DNA of 64,000 bases from FEN-1219 sp963810755 (GCA_963810755.1 CAWEOP010000003.1:868001-932000), one strand, 5' to 3'. Counted from the stretch's first letter, positions 27,563 to 36,640 are shown. Notes: a model not told the origin generated them from the letters alone. A program made the numbers and translations.

Positions 27563-29008
27563 ATGCAGATCGACTGGAATCAGTACCAACCGGGCACGTT
27601 CTTCGACGAGCTCTTCGCAGCGCCTGGCAAGGCGCGGCCGGCGGCCGCGCACCTGACGAGTTACCTCGCGTCCCTCGGCAAGGGCGAGCTCGCCGAGCGG
27701 CAGGGCGACGCCGAGCGCGCGATCGCCGAGATGGGCATCACGTTCACGGTCTACACCGAAGGCCAGAACATCGACCGTGCGTGGCCGTTCGACGTGATCC
27801 CGCGCACGATCGAGGCGACCGAGTGGGCGCGCATCGAGCGCGGCCTCGTCCAGCGGCTCACGGCGCTCAATCATTTCATCGACGACCTCTATCACGACCG
27901 GCGCATTATCGCCGACGGCATAGTGCCCGAAGACGTCATCGCGACGTCGTCGAACTTCCTCGAAGGCTGCATCGGAGCCAACCCGCCGTACGGCGTTTGG
28001 GCGAACATCTGCGGCTCGGACCTCGTGCGCGACGCCGACGGTACCGTCTACGTGCTCGAGGATAACCTCCGCGTGCCGTCGGGCGTGTCGTACATGCTCG
28101 AGAACCGGATCATCACGAAGCAAGTGTTTCCGGAAGTGTTCGAGCACGCGTCGATCCTGCCCGTGGACGACTACGCTTCGCAGCTGTTCGACATGCTCGC
28201 CTCGCTCTCCCCGCGCAAAGCCGAGTTCCCGCGCGTCGTGGTGCTCACGCCCGGCATCTACAACTCGGCCTACTTCGAGCACTCCTACCTCGCGCAGCGC
28301 ATGGGCGTGGATCTCGTCGAGGGCACGGACCTCGTCGTCGCGGACGACGACTGCGTCTATATGCGCACGATCCGCGGTCTCGAGCGCGTCGATGTGATCT
28401 ACCGCCGGATCAACGACACGTTCCTCGACCCCGACGCGTTCGACAAGTCGTCCGTGCTCGGCGTGCGGGGGTTGATGCGCGCTTGGCGCGCGCAGACGGT
28501 CGGGCTCGCGAACGCACCCGGCGCGGGCGTCGCGGACGACAAGGTCGTCTACGCGTACGTGCCGAAGATCATCAAGTACTACTTGGGCGAGGATGCGATC
28601 CTGCCGAACGTGCCGACGCATCTGCTGCGCGATGACGTGACCCGCAAACACGTTTGCGGCGATCTCTCGAATTGGGTGGTGAAGCCCGCGAACGAGTCGG
28701 GCGGTTACGGCATGCTGATCGGCCCGCGCTCGACGGCGGAGGAACGTACGGCGATGACGGTCGCGATCGAGGCGAACCCGCGCAACTACATCGCGCAGCC
28801 CGTGCTCGCGCTGTCGACCGCGCCGACGCTCGTGCACGGCGAGATCGAGCCGCGCCACTTGGACCTGCGGCCTTTCATCCTGCAAGGTGAGCGGATCTGG
28901 GTCACGCCCGGCGGGCTCACGCGAGTGGCCCTGCGGCGCGGGTCGCTCGTCGTGAACTCCTCGCAGGGCGGCGGCAGCAAGGATACGTGGATCGTGGCGA
29001 CGGAGTGA
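27563..29008 (+). CDS. Circularly permuted ATP-grasp type 2 protein (DUF404/DUF407)
   Basis: The 481-residue protein shows family marks in order: PGTFFDELFAAPGKARPAAAHL, GITFTVYTEGQNIDRAWPFDVIPR, LNHFIDDLYHDRRI, YVLEDNLRVPSGVSYMLENR, TPGIYNSAYFEHSYLAQRMGV, VDVIYRRINDTFLDP and WVVKPANESGGYGMLIGP. Circularly permuted ATP-grasp enzymes of this class are thought to form amide bonds on small peptides, usually next to alpha-E and transglutaminase-like genes. Here the alpha-E gene is next, but no transglutaminase gene is seen. The ATG at 27563 is the family start; the longer frame upstream is the antisense of the acylase. Confidence 0.93.
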   Translation: MQIDWNQYQPGTFFDELFAAPGKARPAAAHLTSYLASLGKGELAERQGDAERAIAEMGITFTVYTEGQNIDRAWPFDVIPRTIEATEWARIERGLVQRLTALNHFIDDLYHDRRIIADGIVPEDVIATSSNFLEGCIGANPPYGVWANICGSDLVRDADGTVYVLEDNLRVPSGVSYMLENRIITKQVFPEVFEHASILPVDDYASQLFDMLASLSPRKAEFPRVVVLTPGIYNSAYFEHSYLAQRMGVDLVEGTDLVVADDDCVYMRTIRGLERVDVIYRRINDTFLDPDAFDKSSVLGVRGLMRAWRAQTVGLANAPGAGVADDKVVYAYVPKIIKYYLGEDAILPNVPTHLLRDDVTRKHVCGDLSNWVVKPANESGGYGMLIGPRSTAEERTAMTVAIEANPRNYIAQPVLALSTAPTLVHGEIEPRHLDLRPFILQGERIWVTPGGLTRVALRRGSLVVNSSQGGGSKDTWIVATE

Positions 29009-29009
29009 C

Positions 29010-29056
29010 ATGAGCTTGCCCCAATGAGCCCGCGCTCGATGAGCCCCGCTAGATGA
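29010..29056 (+). other. Two overlapping mini-ORFs linking ATP-grasp and alpha-E genes
   Basis: ATGAGC occurs four times at spacings of 14, 15 and 14 bases (29010, 29024, 29039, 29053). The first opens MSLPQ with a stop at 29025-29027 that overlaps the ATG at 29024. That ATG opens MSPRSMSPAR with a stop at 29054-29056 overlapping the alpha-E start at 29053. The result is a chain of ATGA overlaps that could pass ribosomes from one gene to the next. Whether it is used is unknown. Confidence 0.45.
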
Positions 29057-30063
29057 GCCTATTGTCGCGAGTCGCGGAACGCATCTACTGGAGCGCGCGC
29101 TATCTCGAGCGCGCCGAAACCACGTCCCGGCTCGCGCGCGTCTACGGCAACCTGTTGCTCGACCTGCCGCGCCAGGCGGGTCTCAAGTGGGACGCGCTGA
29201 TCCAGATCACGGGCGGCGCGGAGATCTACCGCGAGCTGCATCCGAGCCCCGGTCTCGACACGGCCGAGCGCTTCTTCGTCGCGGACAAGAGCAATCCGAG
29301 CTCGGTGCGCTCATCGCTGCTGAACGCGCGCGAGAGCATCCGCACGACGCGCGACATCGTGCCGTCGGAGGCCTGGCGCTCGGTGAACGAGCTCTGCATG
29401 TACGTCGGCGAGGAGCTCGACGCGGCGACGTCGCACCGGCGCCGCTATGGCATCCACACGCGCGTGGTCGAGGGATGCCAGCAGATCAGCGGACTGCTGC
29501 ACGACACGATGAGCCACGACTCGGGCTATCAGTTCTTCCGTGTGGGCCGCTCCGTCGAGCGCGCCGACATGACGACGCGGATCATCGACGTCGCTGCCGC
29601 GACCCTGATCGGCCGCGAAGACCTCGCGCGTTTCGACAACACGCTCTGGATGGCCGTGCTGCAGTCGCTGTCGGCTTATCAGATGTACCGCCAGCAAGTG
29701 CGCCGGCGCATTTTCGGCCCCGACGTGATCGCGTATCTATTGAAAGACGAACAGTTTCCGCGCGCGTTCGCGTTTTGCCTGCGCGAGCTTGGGCAAGCGC
29801 TCGCCGTGTTGCCGCGCAACGCCGAGCCGCACAAGAAGCTCGGCGAGCTCAGGCGCATGCTCGCGGTGCTCGAGATTTCGCGCCTGCCGATCGCGGCCAT
29901 GCACCAGTGGATCGACGACGTGCAGCGCGAGCTCGGCGAGCTCCACGGCCTGATTCATCGCACCTGGTTTGAACCCTCTACCGATTCGACCGGTCAAACT
30001 GCCGTCGCTAGCCAATCGCAGACTCAGAGCCAGGCGCCGGCACCGCTCAAAGCCAAGGCGTAG
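29053..30063 (+). CDS. Alpha-E domain protein (DUF403)
   Basis: The 336-residue all-helical protein starts MSLLSRVAERIYWSARYLERAE, the defining alpha-E N-terminus, and has NARESIRTTRDIVPSEAWRSVNEL, SGYQFFRVGRSVERADMTTRIIDV and LLKDEQFPRAFAFCLRELG. Alpha-E proteins nearly always sit beside circularly permuted ATP-grasp proteins and are assumed to be its partner. The C-terminus ends in a Gln/Ser/Pro-rich tail. Its start is reached through the two mini-ORFs downstream of the ATP-grasp stop. Confidence 0.93.
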   Translation: MSLLSRVAERIYWSARYLERAETTSRLARVYGNLLLDLPRQAGLKWDALIQITGGAEIYRELHPSPGLDTAERFFVADKSNPSSVRSSLLNARESIRTTRDIVPSEAWRSVNELCMYVGEELDAATSHRRRYGIHTRVVEGCQQISGLLHDTMSHDSGYQFFRVGRSVERADMTTRIIDVAAATLIGREDLARFDNTLWMAVLQSLSAYQMYRQQVRRRIFGPDVIAYLLKDEQFPRAFAFCLRELGQALAVLPRNAEPHKKLGELRRMLAVLEISRLPIAAMHQWIDDVQRELGELHGLIHRTWFEPSTDSTGQTAVASQSQTQSQAPAPLKAKA

Positions 30064-30083
30064 GCCGGAGACGGAGGCGGGGG

Positions 30084-30974
30084 ATGCTTAAAACCGTTGT
30101 GCTCGTGGCCGCCGGTCTCGCGGCGGGCTTCGCCGTGGCGTATTGGGCGACGGATTCCGAGCCGCTCGCCGGGTCGCCAGAGACGACCGGGTCGCCGGAC
30201 GTGATCGGGACGCCGGCGTCTTCCCCCGGCGGCGAAGCGCTCGGCGCGCAGACCGCGGCGGGCAGCGTACCGAAGCGGATCGCGGAGCTCGAGAATGCGC
30301 TGCGCTCGGAGACCGAGCAGCGTGCGGCGCTCGAGCAGCGTGTCGCCGAGCTCGGCGAAGCGCTCGAGGAGCTGCGCGGCGGAGCGGGCGCCGCGCGCGA
30401 GCGCGGGGTCGAAGCCGTCGTGGCGGTGCAGAATGGCACGCCGCCGTTCGGTGATTCCGCCGGCGCGGGACGCAGGTTCCGCGGCCCGGAGACGACCGAG
30501 CTGCGCGTCGAGCGCCTCGTCGGGGCGGGCTTCGCGCCGGATCGCGCCGCGTGGATCGAGAGGCGAACGTCCGAGCTCGCGATGCAGAGCATTCAAGCGC
30601 AGTACCAACGCCGCCGCGGCGAGACCGTCGATCCCGCGCTGTTGCGCGGCAGTCAGCAGACGCTGCGGCAAGAGCTCGGCGACGCGGACTACGAGCGCTA
30701 CCTCACGGCGCTCGGCCGCCCGACCAAGGTCGGCGTGTTCAACGTGATCGCGAGCTCGCCCGCGGAAGCTGCGGGCCTGCGCGCGGGCGACGAAATTCTG
30801 AGCTATGGCGGCACGCGCGTCTTCGACATGAGCGAGCTCAACGACCTCACCGTCGAGGGCACGCCGGGCCAGCCAGTGACACTCGAAGTGCAGCGCGACG
30901 GTGAGAACGTCCAACTCGTTCTGCCGCGCGGACCCATCGGCATCGGCGGGGGGCCGTTCAACCGCCGGCCGTGA
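30084..30974 (+). CDS. Membrane-anchored coiled-coil PDZ domain protein
   Basis: The protein has 296 residues. An N-terminal hydrophobic segment (VVLVAAGLAAGFAVAYW) acts as a signal anchor. A Ser/Pro/Thr-rich linker follows, then a coiled coil from about 62 to 100 (RIAELENALRSETEQRAALEQR...) and a helical region. The C-terminal 85 residues are a PDZ domain: VFNVIASSPAEAAGLRAGDEILSYGG, then ELNDLTVEGTPGQPVTLEVQRDG. There is no protease domain, so it probably acts as a periplasmic scaffold or adaptor. It follows the alpha-E gene by 20 bp with a GGAGACGGAGG-type Shine-Dalgarno region, so it may belong to the same operon. Confidence 0.8.
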   Translation: MLKTVVLVAAGLAAGFAVAYWATDSEPLAGSPETTGSPDVIGTPASSPGGEALGAQTAAGSVPKRIAELENALRSETEQRAALEQRVAELGEALEELRGGAGAARERGVEAVVAVQNGTPPFGDSAGAGRRFRGPETTELRVERLVGAGFAPDRAAWIERRTSELAMQSIQAQYQRRRGETVDPALLRGSQQTLRQELGDADYERYLTALGRPTKVGVFNVIASSPAEAAGLRAGDEILSYGGTRVFDMSELNDLTVEGTPGQPVTLEVQRDGENVQLVLPRGPIGIGGGPFNRRP

Positions 30975-31016
30975 GCGGCGCGCCGCTGGGGGCGACGCTT
31001 CGAGCAGCAAATAAAA

Positions 31017-31035
31017 GGCCGCCTCACGGGCGGCC
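31017..31035. terminator. Hairpin after the PDZ gene (weak, possibly bidirectional terminator)
   Basis: A perfect 7-bp stem, GGCCGCC (31017-31023) and GGCGGCC (31029-31035), has a TCACG loop. It is preceded by AAAA and followed by AAAAG, so only the minus strand would show a short T tract (TTTTA). On the plus strand it lacks a U run and would at most pause or stabilise the transcript. Confidence 0.45.
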
Positions 31036-31202
31036 AAAAGCGGGGTGGCTACAGGAAACTTGGCGCCATCCTCGCGTGGACGCGTTTAACCTGCGTTTCG
31101 GTTCCATGAACTTTCGATGACCCGATCCTTGATGTTTCGTAACGAATCCCGGAGCGGCGCGAGTTAGAATGTCGCGCTTTAGCTTTAAGACAATCCAAGT
31201 CC

Positions 31203-32178
31203 ATGTCGCTACAAGAAAAGTTTCTCAAGCTCGAGACCCATTTGAAGGGTCTCGTAGTCGGCCAAGAACGTCTGCTGAATCGAATGCTCGTGGTGCTGCT
31301 GTGCGACGGACACTTGCTCGTCGAAGGTGCGCCGGGCCTCGCGAAGACGCGCGCGATCAAGGTCTTAAGTCATAGCATCGAAGGCGACTTTCATCGCCTG
31401 CAGTTCACGCCGGATCTGCTACCCGCCGATCTCACGGGCACCGAGATCTATCGCCCGCAGGATGGCTCGTTCGTGTTTCGCGAGGGCCCGCTCTTCCACA
31501 ACCTCGTGCTTGCAGACGAGGTGAACCGTGCGCCCGCGAAGGTGCAGTCCGCGCTGCTCGAGGCGATGGGCGAGCGCCAGATCACGGTGGGCTCCGTGAC
31601 CTATCCGTTGCCCGCTTTGTTCATGGTGATGGCGACGCAGAATCCGATCGAGCAGGAAGGCACGTATCCGCTGCCCGAAGCGCAGCTCGACCGGTTCCTG
31701 CTGCACGTGTTCGTGAACTATCCGGATGCGGCGGGCGAGCGCGCGATCCTCGCGCTCAACCGCGCCGAGCAGAAGCGCTCGGTGACCGACGAAACGCTGT
31801 TCACCGCGACCGAGGTGCTCACGCAGCGCGAGGTCGCGGCCGCGCGGCTCGAGGTGCTCGAGCAGCATCTCTCCGAGCCGCTGCAGGAATACATCGTGCA
31901 GATCGTGCTCGCGACGCGCCAGCCGGAGCGTTACGGCGAGGACTTGAAGGGCGTGCTGCAGTACGGAGCGAGCCCGCGCGCGACGATTGCGCTCGACCGC
32001 TGCTCGCGCGCGCACGCCTGGCTCGCGGGGCGCGACTTCGTGACGCCCGAGGACATCCAAGAGGTCGCGCACGACGTGCTGCGCCACCGGATCTTGCTCG
32101 GCTTCGAGGCCGAAGCATCGGGCCGCACGCCCGACGAGCTGGTCAACACGCTGCTGAAACGCATCGGAGTTCCCGTGA
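31203..32178 (+). CDS. MoxR-type AAA+ ATPase
   Basis: The first gene of a MoxR-DUF58-Bat operon. About 324 residues match MoxR: Walker A LLVEGAPGLAKTRAIK, FTPDLLPADLTGTEIY, LVLADEVNRAPAKVQSALLEAMGE (Walker B and the MoxR region), MATQNPIEQEGTYPLPEAQLDRF and YGASPRATI. MoxR ATPases act as chaperones for metal insertion or assembly of VWA-domain proteins. As the bases stand, the frame runs on to 32405 through the DUF58 start. One base fewer in the CCC at 32172-32174 would end the protein at the TGA at 32176-32178, five bases before the DUF58 ATG, where relatives usually end. A TAGAAT -10-like hexamer lies at 31165-31170. Confidence 0.9.
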
Positions 32179-32182
32179 AGCC

Positions 32183-33113
32183 ATGGCCAGCGCCGCGCGC
32201 GTGCCGCAGTCGCCCGTGCGAGTCGCGCTCGCCGACCTCCTGCGGCTGCGTGTCGCCGGCGAAGCGATCAAGCTCACGGCACCGCGCGTGCGAGTCGCTG
32301 CGTCCGGCGGTCACCTCTCACCTTATAAAGGGCGCGGCGTCGAGTTCGACGAGTCGCGTCCGTACCAGCCCGGCGACGACCTGCGGACGATCGATTGGCG
32401 CGTGACGGCGCGCACCGGCAAGCCGCATACCAAAGTGTTCCGCGAGGAGCGTAACCGCCCGGTGTTCGTGTGGCTCGATCTGCGCCGGCCGATGCTGTTC
32501 GCGACGCGCGGTGCCTACAAAGGCGTGCGCGCGGCCGAGATGGCGGCGCTGATCGCCTGGAGCGCGGTGGCGAATGGCGACCGGCTCGGCGGCCTCGTCT
32601 TCTCCGAGACAGAGCATCATGAGCTGCAGGCCCGCGCTCGGGCTGCGCTCGGCCCTGCGGCTGTTCCAGAAGATTGCGGCGGACTCGTTGTGGCAGCCTT
32701 CGTCGAGCGACGCGCCGCCCGAGATCGACGCCGAGCACGCGCTCCTCAGGCTCACGCGCGTCGCGCGGCCCGGCAGCCTCATCTTCTTGCTCAGCGACTT
32801 TCGCCGGCTCGGCGCGGACGCCGAGCGCCACCTGCGCCAGCTCGCGGGTCATTGCGACCTCATCCTCGTGCACTTCTTCGACCCCGTCGAGGCCGAGCTT
32901 CCGCCGCCGGGCCGCTACCGAATCCAAAGCGGTACGCGGACGTTCGCGATCGAGACGGCGAACGACGTGCTGCGGCGCAGCTATCGCGAGCGCTATGCCG
33001 CGCGCATCGCGAGCTTGAAGTCGCTCGCGCGGCTGCCGGGAATCAACTTGGTGGAATGCGCGACGCACGCGGACGCGCGCTTGCTCTTGGCGCAACAGTT
33101 TCGACAGCGCTGA
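32183..33113 (+). pseudogene. DUF58 family protein, interrupted by a one-base frameshift
   Basis: The N-terminal part in one frame (32183 to about 32630) shows LLRLRVAGEAIKL, SPYKGRGVEFDESRPYQPGDDLRTIDWRVTART and FSETEHHEL, the DUF58 core with its RxYxxGDDxRxIDW motif. The C-terminal part (to 33113) continues in the next frame as ALGLRSALRLFQKIAADSLW...LIFLLSDFRRLG. Removing one base near the CCC at 32631-32633 joins them into a normal 309-residue protein. DUF58 proteins work with MoxR and VWA proteins in envelope assembly. The break may be a sequencing error, because the rest of the gene is intact. Confidence 0.85.
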
Positions 33114-33123
33114 CTAGACGACC

Positions 33124-33750
33124 ATGCCGGCCACCGTCGACATCACACAGCTGCCGCTTCGCGACATCCATCTACCTGGATTGATCGCGTGGTGGCCGCC
33201 GGCGGCCGGCTGGTGGATCGTAGCGGCGCTGCTCCTTACGGCGCTCGTGGTGCTCGGCCTCTACTACCGCAGCGGGCGGCATCGGCGCGCGGCGCTGCGC
33301 TCCGTGCGCAAGGTCCACGCCGCCCTCGAGCAAGGCGCCGAGCCCGTCGCGTGCTTGCAGCGCGTATCGACGACGCTGCGCCGGTTCGCGATGACGACGG
33401 CCGACGCACAAGCGGTGGCTTCGCTGCGCGCCGTGGACGGCGTCGCCGAGCGCGCATCGTCCGACGAGGTCGCCGGCATGATCGGCGACCGCTGGCTCCG
33501 CTATCTCGACAGCCGCTGGCAGCGCGACGAGTTCAGCCGCGGCGCGGGCCGCCTGCTGCTCGCCGCGCCGTACGCGCGTCCCGCCACGATCGAGCGCCAG
33601 CATGCGATCGATCTCGCGGCGCTGTGTGCGGAGTGGCTCAAAGCGCAGAGCGTGCGGCGCCGCCGCGCGCGCGCTCAGAAGCTCGGCGGTGCTCGCAGGC
33701 TCGTCGGCGCCGCGGAGTCCATGTGGGCGCGCACGGCGGGTAGGAGCTGA
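33124..33750 (+). CDS. DUF4381 domain membrane protein
   Basis: The 208-residue protein starts near ITQLPLRDIHLPGLIAWWPPAAGWWIVAALLL, the conserved DUF4381 N-terminus with its single transmembrane helix (about 28-47), followed by a basic RSGRHRRAALRSVRKVHAAL cytosolic helix. The family lies between DUF58 and BatA genes in most such operons and is thought to be part of the complex. It starts 10 bp after the DUF58 stop and ends 5 bp before the BatA start. Nothing unusual is seen. Confidence 0.88.
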   Translation: MPATVDITQLPLRDIHLPGLIAWWPPAAGWWIVAALLLTALVVLGLYYRSGRHRRAALRSVRKVHAALEQGAEPVACLQRVSTTLRRFAMTTADAQAVASLRAVDGVAERASSDEVAGMIGDRWLRYLDSRWQRDEFSRGAGRLLLAAPYARPATIERQHAIDLAALCAEWLKAQSVRRRRARAQKLGGARRLVGAAESMWARTAGRS

Positions 33751-33755
33751 CGCCC

Positions 33756-34802
33756 ATGTGGACGCTCGCATGGGGTTGGATCCTGCTCGCGCTGCCGCTG
33801 CCGTGGCTCGTGCGCCGGCTACTGCCCGGCGACGCGCTCGATCGCGACGCCGCGCTCAAGGTGCCGATGGCGGCGGAGTTCGCCGACCTCGCGGGTTTGC
33901 GCGGACCGGCCCTGCGCCAGGAATGGCGGCTCGCCGCGCTCTGGTGCGTGTGGCTTCTCGCGCTGCTCGCGGCCGCGCGGCCGCAGTTCGTCGGCGATCC
34001 GATCGCGCTGCCGATGACGGGCCGCGACCTGCTCATGTCCGTGGATCTCTCGGGCAGCATGGAGGAGCAAGACTTCCAGCTTCAAGGCCAGTGGGTCGAC
34101 CGGCTCACGGCGCTCAAGGCCGTTGCGAAAGACTTCATCGAGCGGCGTGTCGGCGACCGCGTCGGCCTGATCCTGTTCGGTCGCGAAGCCTATTTGCAGA
34201 CACCTCTGACGTTCGATCGCAAGACCGTGCAGACGCTGCTCGACGAATCGGTGATCGGGCTCGCGGGCAAAGAGACGGCGATCGGCGACTCGATCGGGCT
34301 CGCCATCCGCACGCTCGACGACGCGGGCGTCGAAGCGGGGCGGCGCGTGCTGATACTGCTCACGGACGGCGCGAACACCGCGGGCTCGGTCGACCCGATG
34401 AAAGCCGCCGAGCTCGCAGCACAGCGCAAGCTCGTGATCTACACGATCGGTATCGGCGCCGACTCGCTCACCGTGCGCTCGTTGTTCGGCCTCCGCCAGA
34501 TCAACCCGTCCGCCGATCTCGACGAAAAAACGATGACCGCGATCGCGGACAAGACCGGCGGCCGTTACTTCCGCGCGCGCGATACCGAGGAGTTCGCTCA
34601 GATCTACAAGATCTTGGACGAGCTCGAGCCCGCCGAGTCCGACGAGCGTGGCTTCCGGCCTATCACGGAGCTGTTCTTCTGGCCCCTCGGCGCGGCGCTC
34701 GTGCTCGCGCTCGTCGCGGGTGCGCTGGGGCTCGCCGCGGCTTACGCGCGCGGCGTGCGCGCGACGCCGATCGCGCTGCGGAGCGAGGCGCCGCAGCGAT
34801 GA
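33756..34802 (+). CDS. batA: BatA-like VWA domain membrane protein
   Basis: The 348-residue protein has an N-terminal helix pair, a von Willebrand factor A domain and a C-terminal helix (PLGAALVLALVAGALGLAAAY). The MIDAS motif is intact: DLSGSMEEQD, then DRVGLILFGREAYLQTPLT and LTDGANTAGSVDP. In Bacteroides fragilis and other bacteria Bat proteins support oxidative stress tolerance; the molecular role remains vague. Its stop overlaps the next start in ATGA (34799-34802), so translation is coupled. Confidence 0.9.
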   Translation: MWTLAWGWILLALPLPWLVRRLLPGDALDRDAALKVPMAAEFADLAGLRGPALRQEWRLAALWCVWLLALLAAARPQFVGDPIALPMTGRDLLMSVDLSGSMEEQDFQLQGQWVDRLTALKAVAKDFIERRVGDRVGLILFGREAYLQTPLTFDRKTVQTLLDESVIGLAGKETAIGDSIGLAIRTLDDAGVEAGRRVLILLTDGANTAGSVDPMKAAELAAQRKLVIYTIGIGADSLTVRSLFGLRQINPSADLDEKTMTAIADKTGGRYFRARDTEEFAQIYKILDELEPAESDERGFRPITELFFWPLGAALVLALVAGALGLAAAYARGVRATPIALRSEAPQR

Positions 34803-36640
34803 GCATGTGGGGCGAATTTCATTTTCTGCGGCCGTGGTGGCTCGCGCTGTTGCCGGTCGGCGTCTGGCTGATCTGGCAGCTGCTGCGCGGGCGTGCCGAT
34901 AGCGGCGGCTGGCGCAGCGTCGTCGACGCGCCGCTGCGCGCGCACGTGCTCGCCGAGCCCGAGGTCCTGCGCGAGAGCCGCTGGCCGCTGATCGCCGCGC
35001 TCGCCGCTTGGCTGCTCGCGCTCGTCGCGCTCGCGGGGCCCGCGTGGGAGCGCTTGCCCGTGCCCGCGTTTCGCTCGGAGGAGGCGCTCGTGGTCGCGCT
35101 CGACCTGTCGCGCTCGATGGACGCGACGGACGTCGAGCCGTCGCGGCTCGCGCGCGCGCGGCTCAAGCTGCTCGATCTGCTCGAGCGCCGCGCAGCGGGC
35201 CAGACCGCGCTCGTGGTGTTCTCGACGCACGCGTTCACGGTCACGCCGCTCACGACGGACACGCGCACGATCGCCGCGCTCGCGGGTGCCGTGAACACGG
35301 ACATCATGCCGACGCAAGGCAGCACGCTGTCGTCCGGTCTCGAGAAAGGCGCCACGCTGCTGCGGCAGACGGGCGTGAACGAAGGCGAGATCCTCGCGAT
35401 CACCGACGCGGATGTGACTCGCGAAGACCTGAGTCTCGCGGGCGATCTGCGCGGCGAAGGCTTCCGAGTGAGCGTGCTCGCGGTCGGCACGGAGCAGGGG
35501 GCACCGATTCCGCGGCGCGAAGGCGGGTTCCTCACCGACGACAACGGCCAGGTCGTGATTCCGCGGCTCGACGTCGCGGGCTTGCAGCGGCTCGCCGCCG
35601 CGGGCGGCGGCCGGTTCGCGCGGCTCGCGCCCGATGATCGCGATCTCGCGAGCCTGTTTCCCGCTGCCGGGCTGCCGGCGAGCGCTTCGCTCGAAGCGGC
35701 CGGCGAGCAGTACAAGGCCGACGTCTGGCGCGATCGCGGGCTCCTGCTCGCGCTCGCGCTGCTGCCGCTCCTCGCGCTGAGCTTCCGCCGCGGCTGGATC
35801 TGCGTGTGGGTCTTGGCTCTAGCGCTGCCGATTTCGCGGGCGGACGCGTTCGAATGGTCGCAATTGTGGTACCGGCCCGATCAGCGCGGCTACGAAGCGT
35901 TGCAAAGAAATGAGGCCGAGCGCGCCGCGCAGCTGTTCGAGGATCCGGAGTGGCGCGGTGCCGCGGAGTATCGCGCGGGGAAGTTCCCGGAGAGCGCCGC
36001 GAGCCTCGACGGCGTCGACACGGCCGACAGCAACTACAACCGCGGCAACGCGCTCGCGAAAGCGGGCCGGCTCGAGGAGGCGATCGGCGCGTACGACCGC
36101 GCGCTCGAAATCGACCCGAATCATGCTGACGCGACCTACAACCGCGATCTCCTGAAGGACTTCCTCGAGAAGAATCCCGAGCAACAGCAACAGAATCAGC
36201 AGCAGGGCGACGGGCAGCAGAACCAGCAGCAGGGCGAGCAGAAAGGCTCGAGCGGCAGCGACGATCAGGCGAACGGCGATCCGTCGCAGGGGTCGGACCA
36301 GCAAGGGGATCAGTCGCAGGACCAACAAGCGAATGAATCTGAGAACGGTCAGGAGGGCTCGCAGGATCAGCAGCAGCCCGGCGAGGAAGACACGAACGGC
36401 GACGAGTCCGATCAAGCGGCGAACGAGCAAGCCGAGGGAGAGCAGCAGCAGGCGAATGCGGCGGGGCCGCAGGACGTCGAGAAGTGGGCGTCCGAGCAGG
36501 CCGCGGAGCAATGGCTGCGGCGGATACCGCAGGATCCGGGCGGCTTGTTGCGCCGCAAGTTCCAATATCAATATCAGCGTTTCGGCGTCGATCAGGACGG
36601 CAAATCGGTGTTGAACGACGGGCAGAAGAAGCCATGGTGA
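34799..36640 (+). CDS. BatB-BatC fusion: VWA domain plus TPR with Gln-rich tail
   Basis: The product has 613 residues. Residues 1-340 are BatB-like: RPWWLALLPVGVWLIWQLL, VALDLSRSMDATDVEPSR (MIDAS), DTDIMPTQGS-type NTDIMPTQGSTLSSGLE and ITDADV. A second hydrophobic segment (about 310-345) precedes a BatC-like TPR unit near 385-455 (NYNRGNALAKAGRLEEAIGAYDRALEIDP). About 100 residues rich in Gln, Asn, Asp, Glu and Gly follow (near 460-560), a low-complexity, prion-like stretch, then a short conserved end. Such fused genes occur in many Gammaproteobacteria. The ATG at 34799 overlaps the BatA stop. Confidence 0.9.
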   Translation: MSMWGEFHFLRPWWLALLPVGVWLIWQLLRGRADSGGWRSVVDAPLRAHVLAEPEVLRESRWPLIAALAAWLLALVALAGPAWERLPVPAFRSEEALVVALDLSRSMDATDVEPSRLARARLKLLDLLERRAAGQTALVVFSTHAFTVTPLTTDTRTIAALAGAVNTDIMPTQGSTLSSGLEKGATLLRQTGVNEGEILAITDADVTREDLSLAGDLRGEGFRVSVLAVGTEQGAPIPRREGGFLTDDNGQVVIPRLDVAGLQRLAAAGGGRFARLAPDDRDLASLFPAAGLPASASLEAAGEQYKADVWRDRGLLLALALLPLLALSFRRGWICVWVLALALPISRADAFEWSQLWYRPDQRGYEALQRNEAERAAQLFEDPEWRGAAEYRAGKFPESAASLDGVDTADSNYNRGNALAKAGRLEEAIGAYDRALEIDPNHADATYNRDLLKDFLEKNPEQQQQNQQQGDGQQNQQQGEQKGSSGSDDQANGDPSQGSDQQGDQSQDQQANESENGQEGSQDQQQPGEEDTNGDESDQAANEQAEGEQQQANAAGPQDVEKWASEQAAEQWLRRIPQDPGGLLRRKFQYQYQRFGVDQDGKSVLNDGQKKPW

